NCBI GenBank assembly: GCA_036396795.1
Contig: DASWKF010000134.1
Location: 62,001 to 126,000, forward strand
Source of the DNA: JAHEEM01 sp036396795
GTDB lineage: Bacteria; Pseudomonadota; Gammaproteobacteria; Steroidobacterales; Rariloculaceae
Reading direction: 5' to 3'
DNA: 64,000 nt
Shown here: positions 32,495-40,889 of the stretch, in pieces
Position numbering within the stretch: the first letter of the stretch is position 1
Layout of the letters: the number at the start of each line of letters is the position of its first letter
The notes under the pieces: model-generated
The model's database searches: none
Seen by the model: only the letters and a program-made list of their open reading frames with translations
Told to the model about the DNA's origin: nothing
Program-made: the position numbers and the translations under genes

Positions 32495-33403
32495 TCAGCC
32501 GCGCCTCTGCCGAAACGTCAGGTAGTTTCGCAACGCCGCATCCAGGGGATCGCGCGTGCTCACGAGCTCGTGGTCGGCTCCGGCGCGCGCCGCCGCCTTG
32601 CGCAGCGATTCTATGTGCTCCGCGATGCGCTCCCGGTAACGCGAGCGCATGAAGATGGGCGACACTTCCATCGACTCGCCGGTCTCCATGTCCTCGAGCA
32701 ATGCCGACTCTTTGAGCTCCGGCTCGAGCTCCTGCGGATCCAATACTTGAAACAAGATCACGTCCTGCCCCTGATAGGCGAGGGGTTGAACACCGTTGAT
32801 CATGGCCTCGGGCTCGCAATAGAAGTCGGAGATGACCGCCACCAGACCACGGCCCGATTGGTATTGGCGAAACCGCTCGAAAGGCACGCTCAGGTTCGTG
32901 CCCGTGCCCGCTTCGGCGCGGTCGATCGCGTGCAGGATGCTGTGCAGGCGCCCGATGCGCGACGATGGCCGGCGGTGCTCGCGGACTTCTTCGTCGAAAA
33001 TGATCAAGCCGACCGCATCGTGCTGGCGCGCTGCGAGATAAGCGAGCGTCGCCGCCAGATACTTGGCGTATTGCAGCTTGCTCACCTTGCCCGACGAGAA
33101 ACCCATCGAGGCGCTGGCGTCGAGCAGGATCACGAGATGCGTATTCGTTTCGCCCAGATAGCGTTTTATGTAGGTGCGCTCGGTGCGGGCGTAGACGTTC
33201 CAGTCGATGAAACGCGGATCGTCGCCCTCTGAATACGCGCGATACTCGGCGAACTCCAGGCTGAAGCCGAACAGCGGCGATCGATGCAGGCCATGGAGAA
33301 GACCGTTCACGGCGGCGCGAGCGACGAGCTCGAGATTCGACAGGCTCGCCAACACCTCGGGCGCCAGCAAGTGTTGGGGGTTCGCCGCTGCCCTGTCGTT
33401 CAT
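32495..33403 (-). CDS. DUF58 domain protein of the MoxR system
   Basis: The 302-residue protein shows the DUF58 core: RSPLFGFSLEFAEYRAYSEGDDPRFIDWNVYARTERTYIKRY, which is the family signature, preceded by a helical start. A vWA-like unit with LLDASASMGFSS follows (DxSxS metal site). The C-terminal part (TRDPLDAALRNYLTFRQRRG) is conserved. DUF58 proteins are the usual cytosolic partner of MoxR ATPases, with roles proposed in assembling or activating envelope or metal-containing targets. It lies 16 bp after moxR and before the BatA-like gene. Confidence 0.9.
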   Translation of the reverse strand: MNDRAAANPQHLLAPEVLASLSNLELVARAAVNGLLHGLHRSPLFGFSLEFAEYRAYSEGDDPRFIDWNVYARTERTYIKRYLGETNTHLVILLDASASMGFSSGKVSKLQYAKYLAATLAYLAARQHDAVGLIIFDEEVREHRRPSSRIGRLHSILHAIDRAEAGTGTNLSVPFERFRQYQSGRGLVAVISDFYCEPEAMINGVQPLAYQGQDVILFQVLDPQELEPELKESALLEDMETGESMEVSPIFMRSRYRERIAEHIESLRKAAARAGADHELVSTRDPLDAALRNYLTFRQRRG

Positions 33404-33419
33404 CGCTCGGCGCGGGGAC

Positions 33420-34463
33420 TCATCCGGCGCGGGCTTGCCGCGCGGATCCGGTCAAGGATTCCACGAGCTGGCTCAGAACATCGTCGACGCTGATTTTGTC
33501 GGACTCGGCATAGTAGTTCGTCAGCACGCGATGCCGCATGACCGGCAGCGTCAACGCAGTGACGTCGTCCGTCGTGACGTGATAACGGCCCATCATGAGC
33601 GCGCGCGCCTTGGCTGCGAGAGTCAGGAACATCGTCGCCCGCACGCTGGCGCCGTATTGAACGTAGCGGCGCACGACCTCGGGGGCTTTTGGGTCCTCCG
33701 GGCGGCTCGCGCGGATAATGTCGACTGCCAGGCGGCTGACGCTCTCGGATACCGGCACCTGGCGCACCAACCACTGGTAACGGAGTATCTGCTCGGCCGT
33801 CGTGCACGCCGAGACTTCGGGCATGCCGACTTGCGTCGTGAAGCGCTGCACGACCTCGACCTCGTCGTCGGCGCTCAAGTAGTCCAGGATGACGTTGAAC
33901 AGAAAGCGGTCGAGCTGCGCTTCGGGCAGAGGGTAGGTGCCTTCGAGCTCGATCGGGTTCTGCGTCGCCAGCACGAAGAACGGCGGAGTGATCGTGTGAT
34001 GGTTGCCGCGCACCGTGACCGACAGCTCCTGCATGGCTTCGAGCAGCGCTGCCTGGGTTTTCGGGGGTGTCCGATTTATCTCGTCGGCCAGCAGCACGTT
34101 CGCAAATATCGGGCCCCGGACGAAGGTCCAGGTGCGATGGCCGGTGGTGATGTCCTCTTCGATGATATCCGTGCCGGTCACGTCGGTGGGCATCAGGTCG
34201 GGCGTGAATTGGATGCGCTTGAATGTCAGGCCCAGCGCCGTCGCCAAGGTTCTCACGAGCAGGGTCTTCGCGGTCCCCGGCATGCCGGTGATCAAGCAAT
34301 GCCCGCCGACGAGCAGCGTCAGCAGCAAGTGATCCACGACATCGTCCTGGCCGACGATGACTTTGCGTATCTGCTCGCGTATCGCGTCCATGGACGTCTT
34401 GAAGTCTTCGACGAGCGCCTGTGCTTCTTCGGTTTCGAGCTGCATGGAAGATTCGGAACTCAA
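33420..34463 (-). CDS. MoxR-family AAA+ ATPase
   Basis: The 347-residue ATPase starts at TTG 34463, supported by a GGAGAT ribosome site; an ATG at 34445 is an alternative. Walker A is G60-MPGTAKT-67, Walker B and sensor residues are LLADEINR (127-131 for DEINR), and FVLATQNPIELEGTYPLPEAQLDRF is the family's classic block with the arginine-finger region. MoxR proteins act as chaperones that remodel or load cofactors into partner proteins, usually with vWA proteins. It is encoded directly after the TPR/peptidase gene (TTGA overlap) and before DUF58. Confidence 0.93.
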   Translation of the reverse strand: MSSESSMQLETEEAQALVEDFKTSMDAIREQIRKVIVGQDDVVDHLLLTLLVGGHCLITGMPGTAKTLLVRTLATALGLTFKRIQFTPDLMPTDVTGTDIIEEDITTGHRTWTFVRGPIFANVLLADEINRTPPKTQAALLEAMQELSVTVRGNHHTITPPFFVLATQNPIELEGTYPLPEAQLDRFLFNVILDYLSADDEVEVVQRFTTQVGMPEVSACTTAEQILRYQWLVRQVPVSESVSRLAVDIIRASRPEDPKAPEVVRRYVQYGASVRATMFLTLAAKARALMMGRYHVTTDDVTALTLPVMRHRVLTNYYAESDKISVDDVLSQLVESLTGSARQARAG

Positions 34464-36745
34464 CGTAGGATCTCCAGTAACATCTGCTGTGCTTCCCTAT
34501 AGTGGGGGGCGATCTCCAGAGCATACAACAAATGCTCACGGGCCTTCGCGCCGTCCTCGAGCGCCCGATAGGCGGTTGCCAGGCGGTAATGCGCCGCGGC
34601 CTGATCGTGCGGATTCAGGGCCAGGAACGCCTGAAATTCCCTGAGCGCCTCGGCCGGCATGCCGGCCTCGAGCAATCCGTCGCCCAGATCAGCGTGCAGC
34701 TCGCTGTCCAAGGGCACGACCTGCAGCAGGTCGGTCCTGACGTCGATCGCGTCCGCGTCTCTGCCGGCGTCGTCGTACCGCCGTGCCAGCTCCTTGAGCG
34801 CCGCGGGCTCGTGCCCACCAAGCCGCCAATACCGCTCGAGCGTCGCAAGCGCCTGTGCCGCTTGTCCCAGCTCGTCGTGGGCTCGAGCCTTGACGAGATA
34901 CGCGTTGCTCTCGCCGACGTATTCGGGAACTGCCGCCGTCGCCTCGGTCGCCGCAGCCAGCGCGGCTTCCCAATCGAGGCCTTCTCGAGCCCCGTAAGCG
35001 CGCTGCATCTGCTCCTGAAAATCCTCCAGGGACGCGAGCGCGCTACCGAACTCGCCGGCGATGAAAAGCTCGAAAGCGTCGTCGAACTCGGAGGGGCTCA
35101 AGCCGAGCGCCTGCTCGATCGCCTCGGAGGTATCGCGCCCTTCGGTAAACGCGGCGATCATCTCGACGAACGCCGGCTGTCCCCAACGTCGCTCGATGAA
35201 CTGGCAGATCAGCCCGGCCTGCATGTAGGACACCATGATCTGACCCTCATAGGTCGGGCGAATGAAGCCGCTGTCGAGCTCCGCGACGGGCAGGAATTTC
35301 TCCTCCTTCATCGCGCTCAGCACGTGCAAGGGCACGTGACGCCCCGGCAACGGACCCGTGCTCCATTCCTCGTAGACCGAGACGCCTTCGCTGAACCAGC
35401 GCGGCACGAGATGCTTGGTGGTCTCCAACGTGAACACGTGAGCCATCTCGTGCCACAAGGTCGTGCCCCAATGAAAATCGTTGTCTGTGCGTCCAGACGG
35501 GCTGTCCATCGCCACCAGGTAGCCGAAGGTCACGCCCAGGAGGCCGATGCCCGGCAGCCCCGAGGTGCGCACCGCGAAGTCGTCGTGCTCTGGATAGAGC
35601 TCCACGACGACGGGCTCCTGAAGCTCGAAGGCATAACGCTGCGAGAAGGTTCGAATGCTCTCGTCGACCAGGTCGGCGACATAGGGTTCGAGCACGGCCG
35701 CCTCGTCCTCGTGAAGACGCAGCAGCATGCCGCGCCCTCCGCTCGATTCGACTGCTTCGGCAACGTGGCTGCTGACGCGAAAGTTGTCCAGGCTGTCGAT
35801 CAAACGCAAGGTATTGACGATCTTGGCGCTGAACGGATCGCCCCGATAAGCGGCGGCGAGATGGTATTCGGCCTCTTCGATGCGATTCTCGCGCAGCAGG
35901 TTCACGCCGAGCTCGGCGTGAGCTGCCCAAAAATCCGGTTCGGTCCGCACGGCCTCGAACAACAATTCGATGGCCTCCCGGTAGCGTCGCGTGATGACAT
36001 AGAAATGCGCGGGCATCGCGTAGATCTCGCCGTAGTTCGGGTTGTGCTCGAGCGCCCGAGCCGTCCACTCGCTGTCGACGACGCCGCGCAGCAAATCTGC
36101 GGAGGCCTTGAGCGCATATATCTCGAGCGGCGGCAGTTGTGCGTCCTCTGCGATCTCGAGCGCCTGGTCGAGCACCGCGTCCGCCTCGTCGAGCTCGCCG
36201 ACCTCGAGCTTCATCTGCGCGAGCAGCAAGTGCGCGCGAAGTTGCCGTGGATCGTCGCTCAAGACCTCCTCCACCCAGCTCACGGCCTGGTCCTCGAAGC
36301 GGCCGCCAGCCACGCTCGCGAGGCCGAGCTTCGCCGGCGCGTAGTCGGCATCGATCTCCAATGCCTCGCGGAACAGCTTGACGGCCTCGTTGTCCTGATG
36401 CGTCGCGACGAACAGCTCGCCCCAGCGGGCACGCAACCTGGGATCGTCGGGATAGGCGTCCATGGCGGCCTGAAAATGGCTGTTGGCCGCGCGCAAGTCT
36501 CCCAAGCTCCACGCCGCCTCGGCGCGAATGCGAGGATCGGTCCCACCGGCCTGAATGCCGGCGTAACATTCCGCGGCGCGCAAGCGCTCGCCGCGGTAGG
36601 CCTGCACGTCGCAAGGCGACAGCACCGCCGGCCGGTCCAAGGAATAGTCTATCGTCAGGCCGAAGGCGGAGCCGGCACAGGCCAGCCACAACCAGGTCAT
36701 GCCGATTGCGGACGTCGCCCGCCTAGTCGACGGCACGCGCGGCAT
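34460..36745 (-). CDS. TPR protein with a HEMAH zinc-metallopeptidase (peptidase MA-like) domain
   Basis: The start at ATG 36745 gives 761 residues with a signal peptide (MPRVPSTRR, hydrophobic MTWLWLACAG, cleavage near SAFG). The N-terminal half contains several TPR-like helical repeats (LRARWGELFVATHQDNEAVKLFREAL and others). The middle has a gluzincin-type active site, TLWHEMAHVFTLETTKHLVPRWFSEGVSVYEE, with HExxH and a glutamate 25 residues downstream. The C-terminal third is again TPR (LQVVPLDSELHADLGDGLL, LNPHDQAAAHYRLATAYRAL). Peptidase MA-like proteins of this type are often called TPR-containing M48/M61-like; the substrate is unknown. It overlaps both the C13-like gene upstream and moxR downstream. 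Confidence 0.8.
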   Translation of the reverse strand: MPRVPSTRRATSAIGMTWLWLACAGSAFGLTIDYSLDRPAVLSPCDVQAYRGERLRAAECYAGIQAGGTDPRIRAEAAWSLGDLRAANSHFQAAMDAYPDDPRLRARWGELFVATHQDNEAVKLFREALEIDADYAPAKLGLASVAGGRFEDQAVSWVEEVLSDDPRQLRAHLLLAQMKLEVGELDEADAVLDQALEIAEDAQLPPLEIYALKASADLLRGVVDSEWTARALEHNPNYGEIYAMPAHFYVITRRYREAIELLFEAVRTEPDFWAAHAELGVNLLRENRIEEAEYHLAAAYRGDPFSAKIVNTLRLIDSLDNFRVSSHVAEAVESSGGRGMLLRLHEDEAAVLEPYVADLVDESIRTFSQRYAFELQEPVVVELYPEHDDFAVRTSGLPGIGLLGVTFGYLVAMDSPSGRTDNDFHWGTTLWHEMAHVFTLETTKHLVPRWFSEGVSVYEEWSTGPLPGRHVPLHVLSAMKEEKFLPVAELDSGFIRPTYEGQIMVSYMQAGLICQFIERRWGQPAFVEMIAAFTEGRDTSEAIEQALGLSPSEFDDAFELFIAGEFGSALASLEDFQEQMQRAYGAREGLDWEAALAAATEATAAVPEYVGESNAYLVKARAHDELGQAAQALATLERYWRLGGHEPAALKELARRYDDAGRDADAIDVRTDLLQVVPLDSELHADLGDGLLEAGMPAEALREFQAFLALNPHDQAAAHYRLATAYRALEDGAKAREHLLYALEIAPHYREAQQMLLEILR

Positions 36746-37616
36746 CGATTTCTCTTTGAACGAGCGCAAGCTCGAGCAGCAGCGCTTGCAGCTCGTCGAG
36801 ATACGCATCGGGATCCATCTGCTCACGGCGTGCGCGGAGCGCGGCGATCTCGACTTCCAGTGTTTCCAGCCGGGAGATCAGCTCGCGGAGCTCGTCGGTC
36901 GTCGCAATGCGCTCGGACAACAGCGCGATGTTGAATGCGAGCGCGCCGTCGCCGGCGAGCTGCGAATGCTCCGTCGCGAGCGAGCCGTTCGCTTCGAAGC
37001 TGTCCGAGACTTTGCGCGAGGCGAAGTCGAACGCCTCCTGCACGGTGATCGCGCCGTTCTTGTTCGCATCGGCCTCGTCGCTGCCCAGGGCCATTGCCCA
37101 TTGCTCGGCGAAACGTGTCGCATTGCGCTCGCCGCCGCTCCGCGTCGCCGTGATCACGGTGCGCCCATCCGTCGTCCAGCGCTCGAGGACGGCGCCGCTG
37201 GCGCTGGTGGTATTCACCAGGACTTGTTGACGCGCGGGTATAGCGTCGAACAACTGAGCCAGGGCGTCGCCCTCCAAGTCCGGCCCGGGAAGATTGAGCT
37301 TGTACTGCTCGCCGTCGAAGGATCCGTGCCCGATCAGGAAAACCGCGACGGTATCGGTCTCGGTCGCGCGCTCGGCCAACCCTTCGAGCTCGGCGACCAC
37401 GGCATCCCGGTGCGCGTCTGCGCCGCTGAGCAGGATCACCCGCTCGTCGCCGCTCAATGTCCGCGTCGCGGCCTGAACGAGCGTGCGCGCGCTGCTCGCG
37501 AAGCTCTCCTCGTACCGCGGCTCGCCGCCGAGGCCGGCGACGATCAAATAGTAGGTCTCGGCCGAAACGTGCGTCGTCGCCAGCGCCGCGATCGCCGCCG
37601 CTAGAGCGCGTTTCAC
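36723..37616 (-). CDS. Exported caspase/C13-fold protein lacking cysteine, with an EF-hand
   Basis: A GTG start overlapping the previous stop gives 297 residues with a signal peptide (MKRALAAAIAALATTHVSA). The mature domain resembles the C13/legumain-caspase fold: TYYLIVAGLGGE, a histidine in VFLIGHGSFDGEQY (H97), and VLVNTTSASGAVL where the catalytic cysteine normally lies (here S138-A-S-G). No cysteine exists anywhere in the chain. A canonical EF-hand calcium loop (DANKNGAITVQE, residues 183-194) follows, then a C-terminal coiled coil (RLETLEVEIAALRARREQ). It may be a calcium-binding pseudoprotease or a serine variant. It sits within the MoxR operon before the TPR peptidase. Confidence 0.75.
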   Translation of the reverse strand: MKRALAAAIAALATTHVSAETYYLIVAGLGGEPRYEESFASSARTLVQAATRTLSGDERVILLSGADAHRDAVVAELEGLAERATETDTVAVFLIGHGSFDGEQYKLNLPGPDLEGDALAQLFDAIPARQQVLVNTTSASGAVLERWTTDGRTVITATRSGGERNATRFAEQWAMALGSDEADANKNGAITVQEAFDFASRKVSDSFEANGSLATEHSQLAGDGALAFNIALLSERIATTDELRELISRLETLEVEIAALRARREQMDPDAYLDELQALLLELALVQREIDAARAVD

Positions 37617-39856
37617 AGGCGCCCCCAAAACAGGCGCAGCAGCCACTCGCCCGCCTTGAGCAACAACAGCAACAAAAAATTGACGGGCATGTTCCACAGC
37701 GGCAGAACCTGCGTCTCGACGATCCCGGCCTGGGAGAAGCGGATCTGCTCGGGCAAGCCGGCGAGCTCGTCGAGGCGGAAATAGCGGCCGCCGGTGAGCC
37801 CCGCAAGGCGTTCCAGCAACGGCCGGTTCTGCTGTATCGCGAAGTGCTCGGCGACGCCGTCCTCCCGGCGTATTGCAAACATCGCCGACCCGAGCGGCTC
37901 CTCGGCGAGGCTCGCCTCGACCGAGAATTCATAGATGCCGACGTTCTCCGCCTGGACTGTCGCCGCGTAGCTGCCGGGTTCCCCTGGAACCGGCTGCATC
38001 GCGACCTCGGCGGGCTCGCCATCGCCGCCGCTGACCGTGAGACTCACGGTCCCGTCGCTCACCGGCTCGAACTTGCGGTCCCGAACCTCTGCCCGCAACC
38101 TGACCTCGGTCTCGTCGCCGTAATAGAAGCGGTCGGCGGTCAAGCGCACGGGCGACGGCACGCCGGATACGAGCGCATGCAGCAGCTGGCGCCAGAACGT
38201 CTCGTGGCGCATATCCTCGGACGACAGCTGCATCTGCCAGCGCCAGGTGCCTCCGGTAGCGAGCACGTAGGCGTTGCCGAGACCGTAGCGCTGATGGACC
38301 AGCAGCGGATGCACGGTGTCTTGGATCTCCGCCTCGAGCAGCGCCACGGCACCGGGCTTGAGCTCCGCGAGGTATTGAAAGTCCGCGAGCTCGGGCATGC
38401 CCTGCCAAGCTTCCGAATTCGCGCCCGGATCGGAGTCCAGCTGCGTGATCAGCGATTCGCGGCCGTCATCGGTGAGCCGCGCCTTGGCGCGCCAGCGAAT
38501 GAAGCTCGCCGCGTCGATGGCCGGCAGCGCCACCGGCAGCACTTCCGCGACCGGACTGTTGCCCCAGCCGCCGTCGGACAGGCCGCGCAAGCCTCCGAGC
38601 ATGAGAAGGCTGCCGCCGCGGACACTGACGAAGTCCTGAATCGCCTGTTGCTGCTCGGGTGTGAATGCGGCGGCCTCGTAGCTCCCGATGATCAAGGCGT
38701 CGTAGGCGAACAACGTTTCCTTGTCGGCCGGCGCCCCGTTCTCGAGCTCGGTCGGCTCGTCCAGGCCCTGACGATAGAATTTGTTCGGCGTCGTCCGCAG
38801 CAGGCTCGCGAGCCGGATCGGCGAATCCTCCGGAAGCGCGCGGCGAATGAACTTGTATTCCCATCGCGGCTCTCCTTCGAGATAGAGAACGCTGCGGCGA
38901 GTCTCTGGAATCTCGATGACGCGATACTGCGCGTTGTTGACGGTGTTGCGCTCTCCGGGCAGCGCATCCAGGACGAAGCGCAAATCCTTCATCCCCGCCT
39001 CGCCGATATCGAAATCGACCCAATAAGTCGAAGTGCCGTTGCGCTCGGGCAGCGTCAGCGATTCCGACGCCAGAATCGCATCGCCGTCATAAACCTTGAG
39101 CTGCGCTTGACCGGCGACGGCGTGACGAATGCTCACCTGAGCATTGATACGCGACCCGGGCATGACCTCGGTGGCCATGCGCACGCCAGCGAGCTCGATA
39201 TCCTCGGGAATGACCTCCCGGCCCGCCCCGACGGTGTGTATCGGCACGCCGAAGGCAGCGATCTCCGCCATCCGCTCCGGGCCGAGCTGCGCGGAGGTAT
39301 CGGCGCCGTCGCTCACGAGTATGACGGCGCTGAGCGCCGAGGATCCGGCCTCGCGAAGCACGCCGAGAATGGCGTCGCCGATATGCGTCGCGCGGCCCGG
39401 GGGCGGCAGCTCTTCGAAGGAGTCGATCGCCATCGACGCATCGGCAAACGCGTAGAGACGGACGTCTAGCGATGCGTCGAGCTCGCCGAGAACGTCGTCG
39501 TTCAGCGCGGCAACCGCCTGCTGCAACCTCGAACGCTCGCCATCGCCGTAGCTCATGCTCGCGGAGGTATCGACGACCACGGCGACCGCGTTGTCTCGCG
39601 ACCGCAGCTGCTCGGTAGACAACGCCGGCTGCCACAGCAACACAAGCAGCACGCCGAGCATCGCGGCTTGCAGCCCGGCGAGCACGCTGAGCTTGAACAG
39701 GCCCAAAGACTCACGTCGCTGAAGAAGGCTCACACACAGACCGGCCGTGCCGAGGATCGTCAACGCGATCAACAACCACAGCGGCCAACCGGAGGCAAAC
39801 AAGAACTCGCCGTTCTCGAAGGTCGCAGGTGAATATTTAAAGAGGAACTCGAACAA
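37613..39856 (-). CDS. vWA and glutamine-amidotransferase-like membrane protein, first gene of the MoxR operon
   Basis: Starting at TTG 39856 (MFEFLFKYSPATFENGEF) the protein has 747 residues. Two N-terminal helices (about 22-40 and 58-82) precede a vWA domain with VVVDTSASMSYGDGE (DxSxS site) and the metal-site helix ILVSDGADTSAQL. A beta-sandwich part leads to a class I GATase-like unit (LFAYDALIIGSYEAAAF, FVSVRGGSLLMLGGLRGL) lacking a nucleophile Cys, and a C-terminal helix (NFLLLLLLKAGEWLLRLFW). Such proteins are fixed parts of MoxR loci. The TTG start is inferred from homology of the N-terminus and no strong ribosome site is seen. Confidence 0.75.
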   Translation of the reverse strand: MFEFLFKYSPATFENGEFLFASGWPLWLLIALTILGTAGLCVSLLQRRESLGLFKLSVLAGLQAAMLGVLLVLLWQPALSTEQLRSRDNAVAVVVDTSASMSYGDGERSRLQQAVAALNDDVLGELDASLDVRLYAFADASMAIDSFEELPPPGRATHIGDAILGVLREAGSSALSAVILVSDGADTSAQLGPERMAEIAAFGVPIHTVGAGREVIPEDIELAGVRMATEVMPGSRINAQVSIRHAVAGQAQLKVYDGDAILASESLTLPERNGTSTYWVDFDIGEAGMKDLRFVLDALPGERNTVNNAQYRVIEIPETRRSVLYLEGEPRWEYKFIRRALPEDSPIRLASLLRTTPNKFYRQGLDEPTELENGAPADKETLFAYDALIIGSYEAAAFTPEQQQAIQDFVSVRGGSLLMLGGLRGLSDGGWGNSPVAEVLPVALPAIDAASFIRWRAKARLTDDGRESLITQLDSDPGANSEAWQGMPELADFQYLAELKPGAVALLEAEIQDTVHPLLVHQRYGLGNAYVLATGGTWRWQMQLSSEDMRHETFWRQLLHALVSGVPSPVRLTADRFYYGDETEVRLRAEVRDRKFEPVSDGTVSLTVSGGDGEPAEVAMQPVPGEPGSYAATVQAENVGIYEFSVEASLAEEPLGSAMFAIRREDGVAEHFAIQQNRPLLERLAGLTGGRYFRLDELAGLPEQIRFSQAGIVETQVLPLWNMPVNFLLLLLLKAGEWLLRLFWGRL

Positions 39857-39883
39857 CTCGGCCGATCCGCAACCCTTGGACCT

Positions 39884-39899
39884 GAGTCTTGTCAGACTC
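39884..39899 (-). promoter_or_regulatory. Perfect inverted repeat before the MoxR operon start
   Basis: The sequence contains a six-base inverted repeat with a four-base spacer (GAGTCT-TGTC-AGACTC on the plus strand). It lies 28 bp upstream of the proposed TTG start in the 204-bp divergent gap to the DUF4159 gene. It could be an operator or leader hairpin; evidence is only the symmetry. Confidence 0.3.
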
Positions 39900-40060
39900 C
39901 CAATCAGTGGAGAAGTGCCGGCCCGAACGGCCGCGCGCCCACCGGGCAACCAGTCGCAGGGATGGTATCATGATTAATTTGCGCGGCTACGCTACGGACC
40001 TTGGGGCTCCGCCTGCCCCGGGCGGCGTTGTGCCGTTCTGCGAAGACCCGAATCACCGCG

Positions 40061-40861
40061 ATGCATAGCTTCAAGACTCTCGTTCCAACGCTCGCGATAG
40101 TCTTTTTGGGTGCCTGGGCAGCGACCGAGGCTCAGGAAACCGGCTGGAAAAGCAAGCAGCCGACGTCCGAGTTCCACTTCGTGCGTCTCTTGTACAACGG
40201 CACCTTCGATTGCTATTCCGGAGGCGGCTGGGGCCGAGGCTCCGCTTGCGTCGACTGGCCGGATGCCGAATACCATTTCATGCAGGGGATCAACCGTTTG
40301 ACTCGAGTCGACGGTGCCGTCGTGAGCCGCTACAACGGCGACGGTGCCCCCGAGATCAGCCTCGCCGACGACGCCATCTTCGACTACCCGTGGCTCTATG
40401 CCGTGGAAGTCGGCGATTGGTATCTCGATGATCACGAAGCCGCGCGCTTGCGGGAATATCTGCTACGCGGCGGCTTTCTGATGGTCGACGACTTTCACGG
40501 CAACCTCGGCTGGCAGCGTTTCTACGAATCCATCGTGCGCGTGTTCCCCGACAGGCCGATCATCGACATCCCCGATGACGACGAAGTCCTGCACGTTCTC
40601 TACGATCTCGATCAGCGCATTCAAATCCCGGGGCGGCGGGCGCTGTTCAGCGGCAGGACTTGGGAAGGTGGGCCCGACGGCAAACCGCCGCACTGGCGCG
40701 GAATCTACGACGACGAAAGCCGGCTCGTCGTCGCGATCAACCACAATATGGATCTCGGCGACGCCTGGGAGCATGCGGATACGCCGGGTTATCCGCAGCC
40801 GATGACGGCGCTGGCCTATCGCTTCGCGGTCAACTACGTGATCTACGCGATCACGCATTGA
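40061..40861 (+). CDS. DUF4159 domain protein, exported
   Basis: An ATG at 40061 gives 266 residues with a signal peptide (MHSFKTLVPTLAIVFLGAWA, cleavage near EAQE). The body matches DUF4159: FHFVRLLYNGTFDCYSGG, a GATase-like fold with DYPWLYAVEVGDWYLDDHEAARLREYLLRGGFLMVDDFHG, and the closing YRFAVNYVIYAITH. DUF4159 proteins commonly accompany MoxR, DUF58 and DUF4175 genes and are predicted to be envelope-associated. The gene is divergent from the nine-gene MoxR operon and may share a control region with it. Its end is convergent with the MFS gene. Confidence 0.85.
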   Translation: MHSFKTLVPTLAIVFLGAWAATEAQETGWKSKQPTSEFHFVRLLYNGTFDCYSGGGWGRGSACVDWPDAEYHFMQGINRLTRVDGAVVSRYNGDGAPEISLADDAIFDYPWLYAVEVGDWYLDDHEAARLREYLLRGGFLMVDDFHGNLGWQRFYESIVRVFPDRPIIDIPDDDEVLHVLYDLDQRIQIPGRRALFSGRTWEGGPDGKPPHWRGIYDDESRLVVAINHNMDLGDAWEHADTPGYPQPMTALAYRFAVNYVIYAITH

Positions 40862-40889
40862 GTTGCGCCCGCGGCCACCGGGTGCCGCG

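Noticed and set aside
34502..36934. Very long open frame antisense to the TPR peptidase
   Set aside because: The sense strand has intact TPR and HEMAH motifs; the antisense translation has no recognisable domain and reflects codon bias.
37457..39469. Long open frame antisense to the vWA/GATase-like gene
   Set aside because: Composition shadow only; the opposite strand carries MIDAS and membrane segments in one frame.
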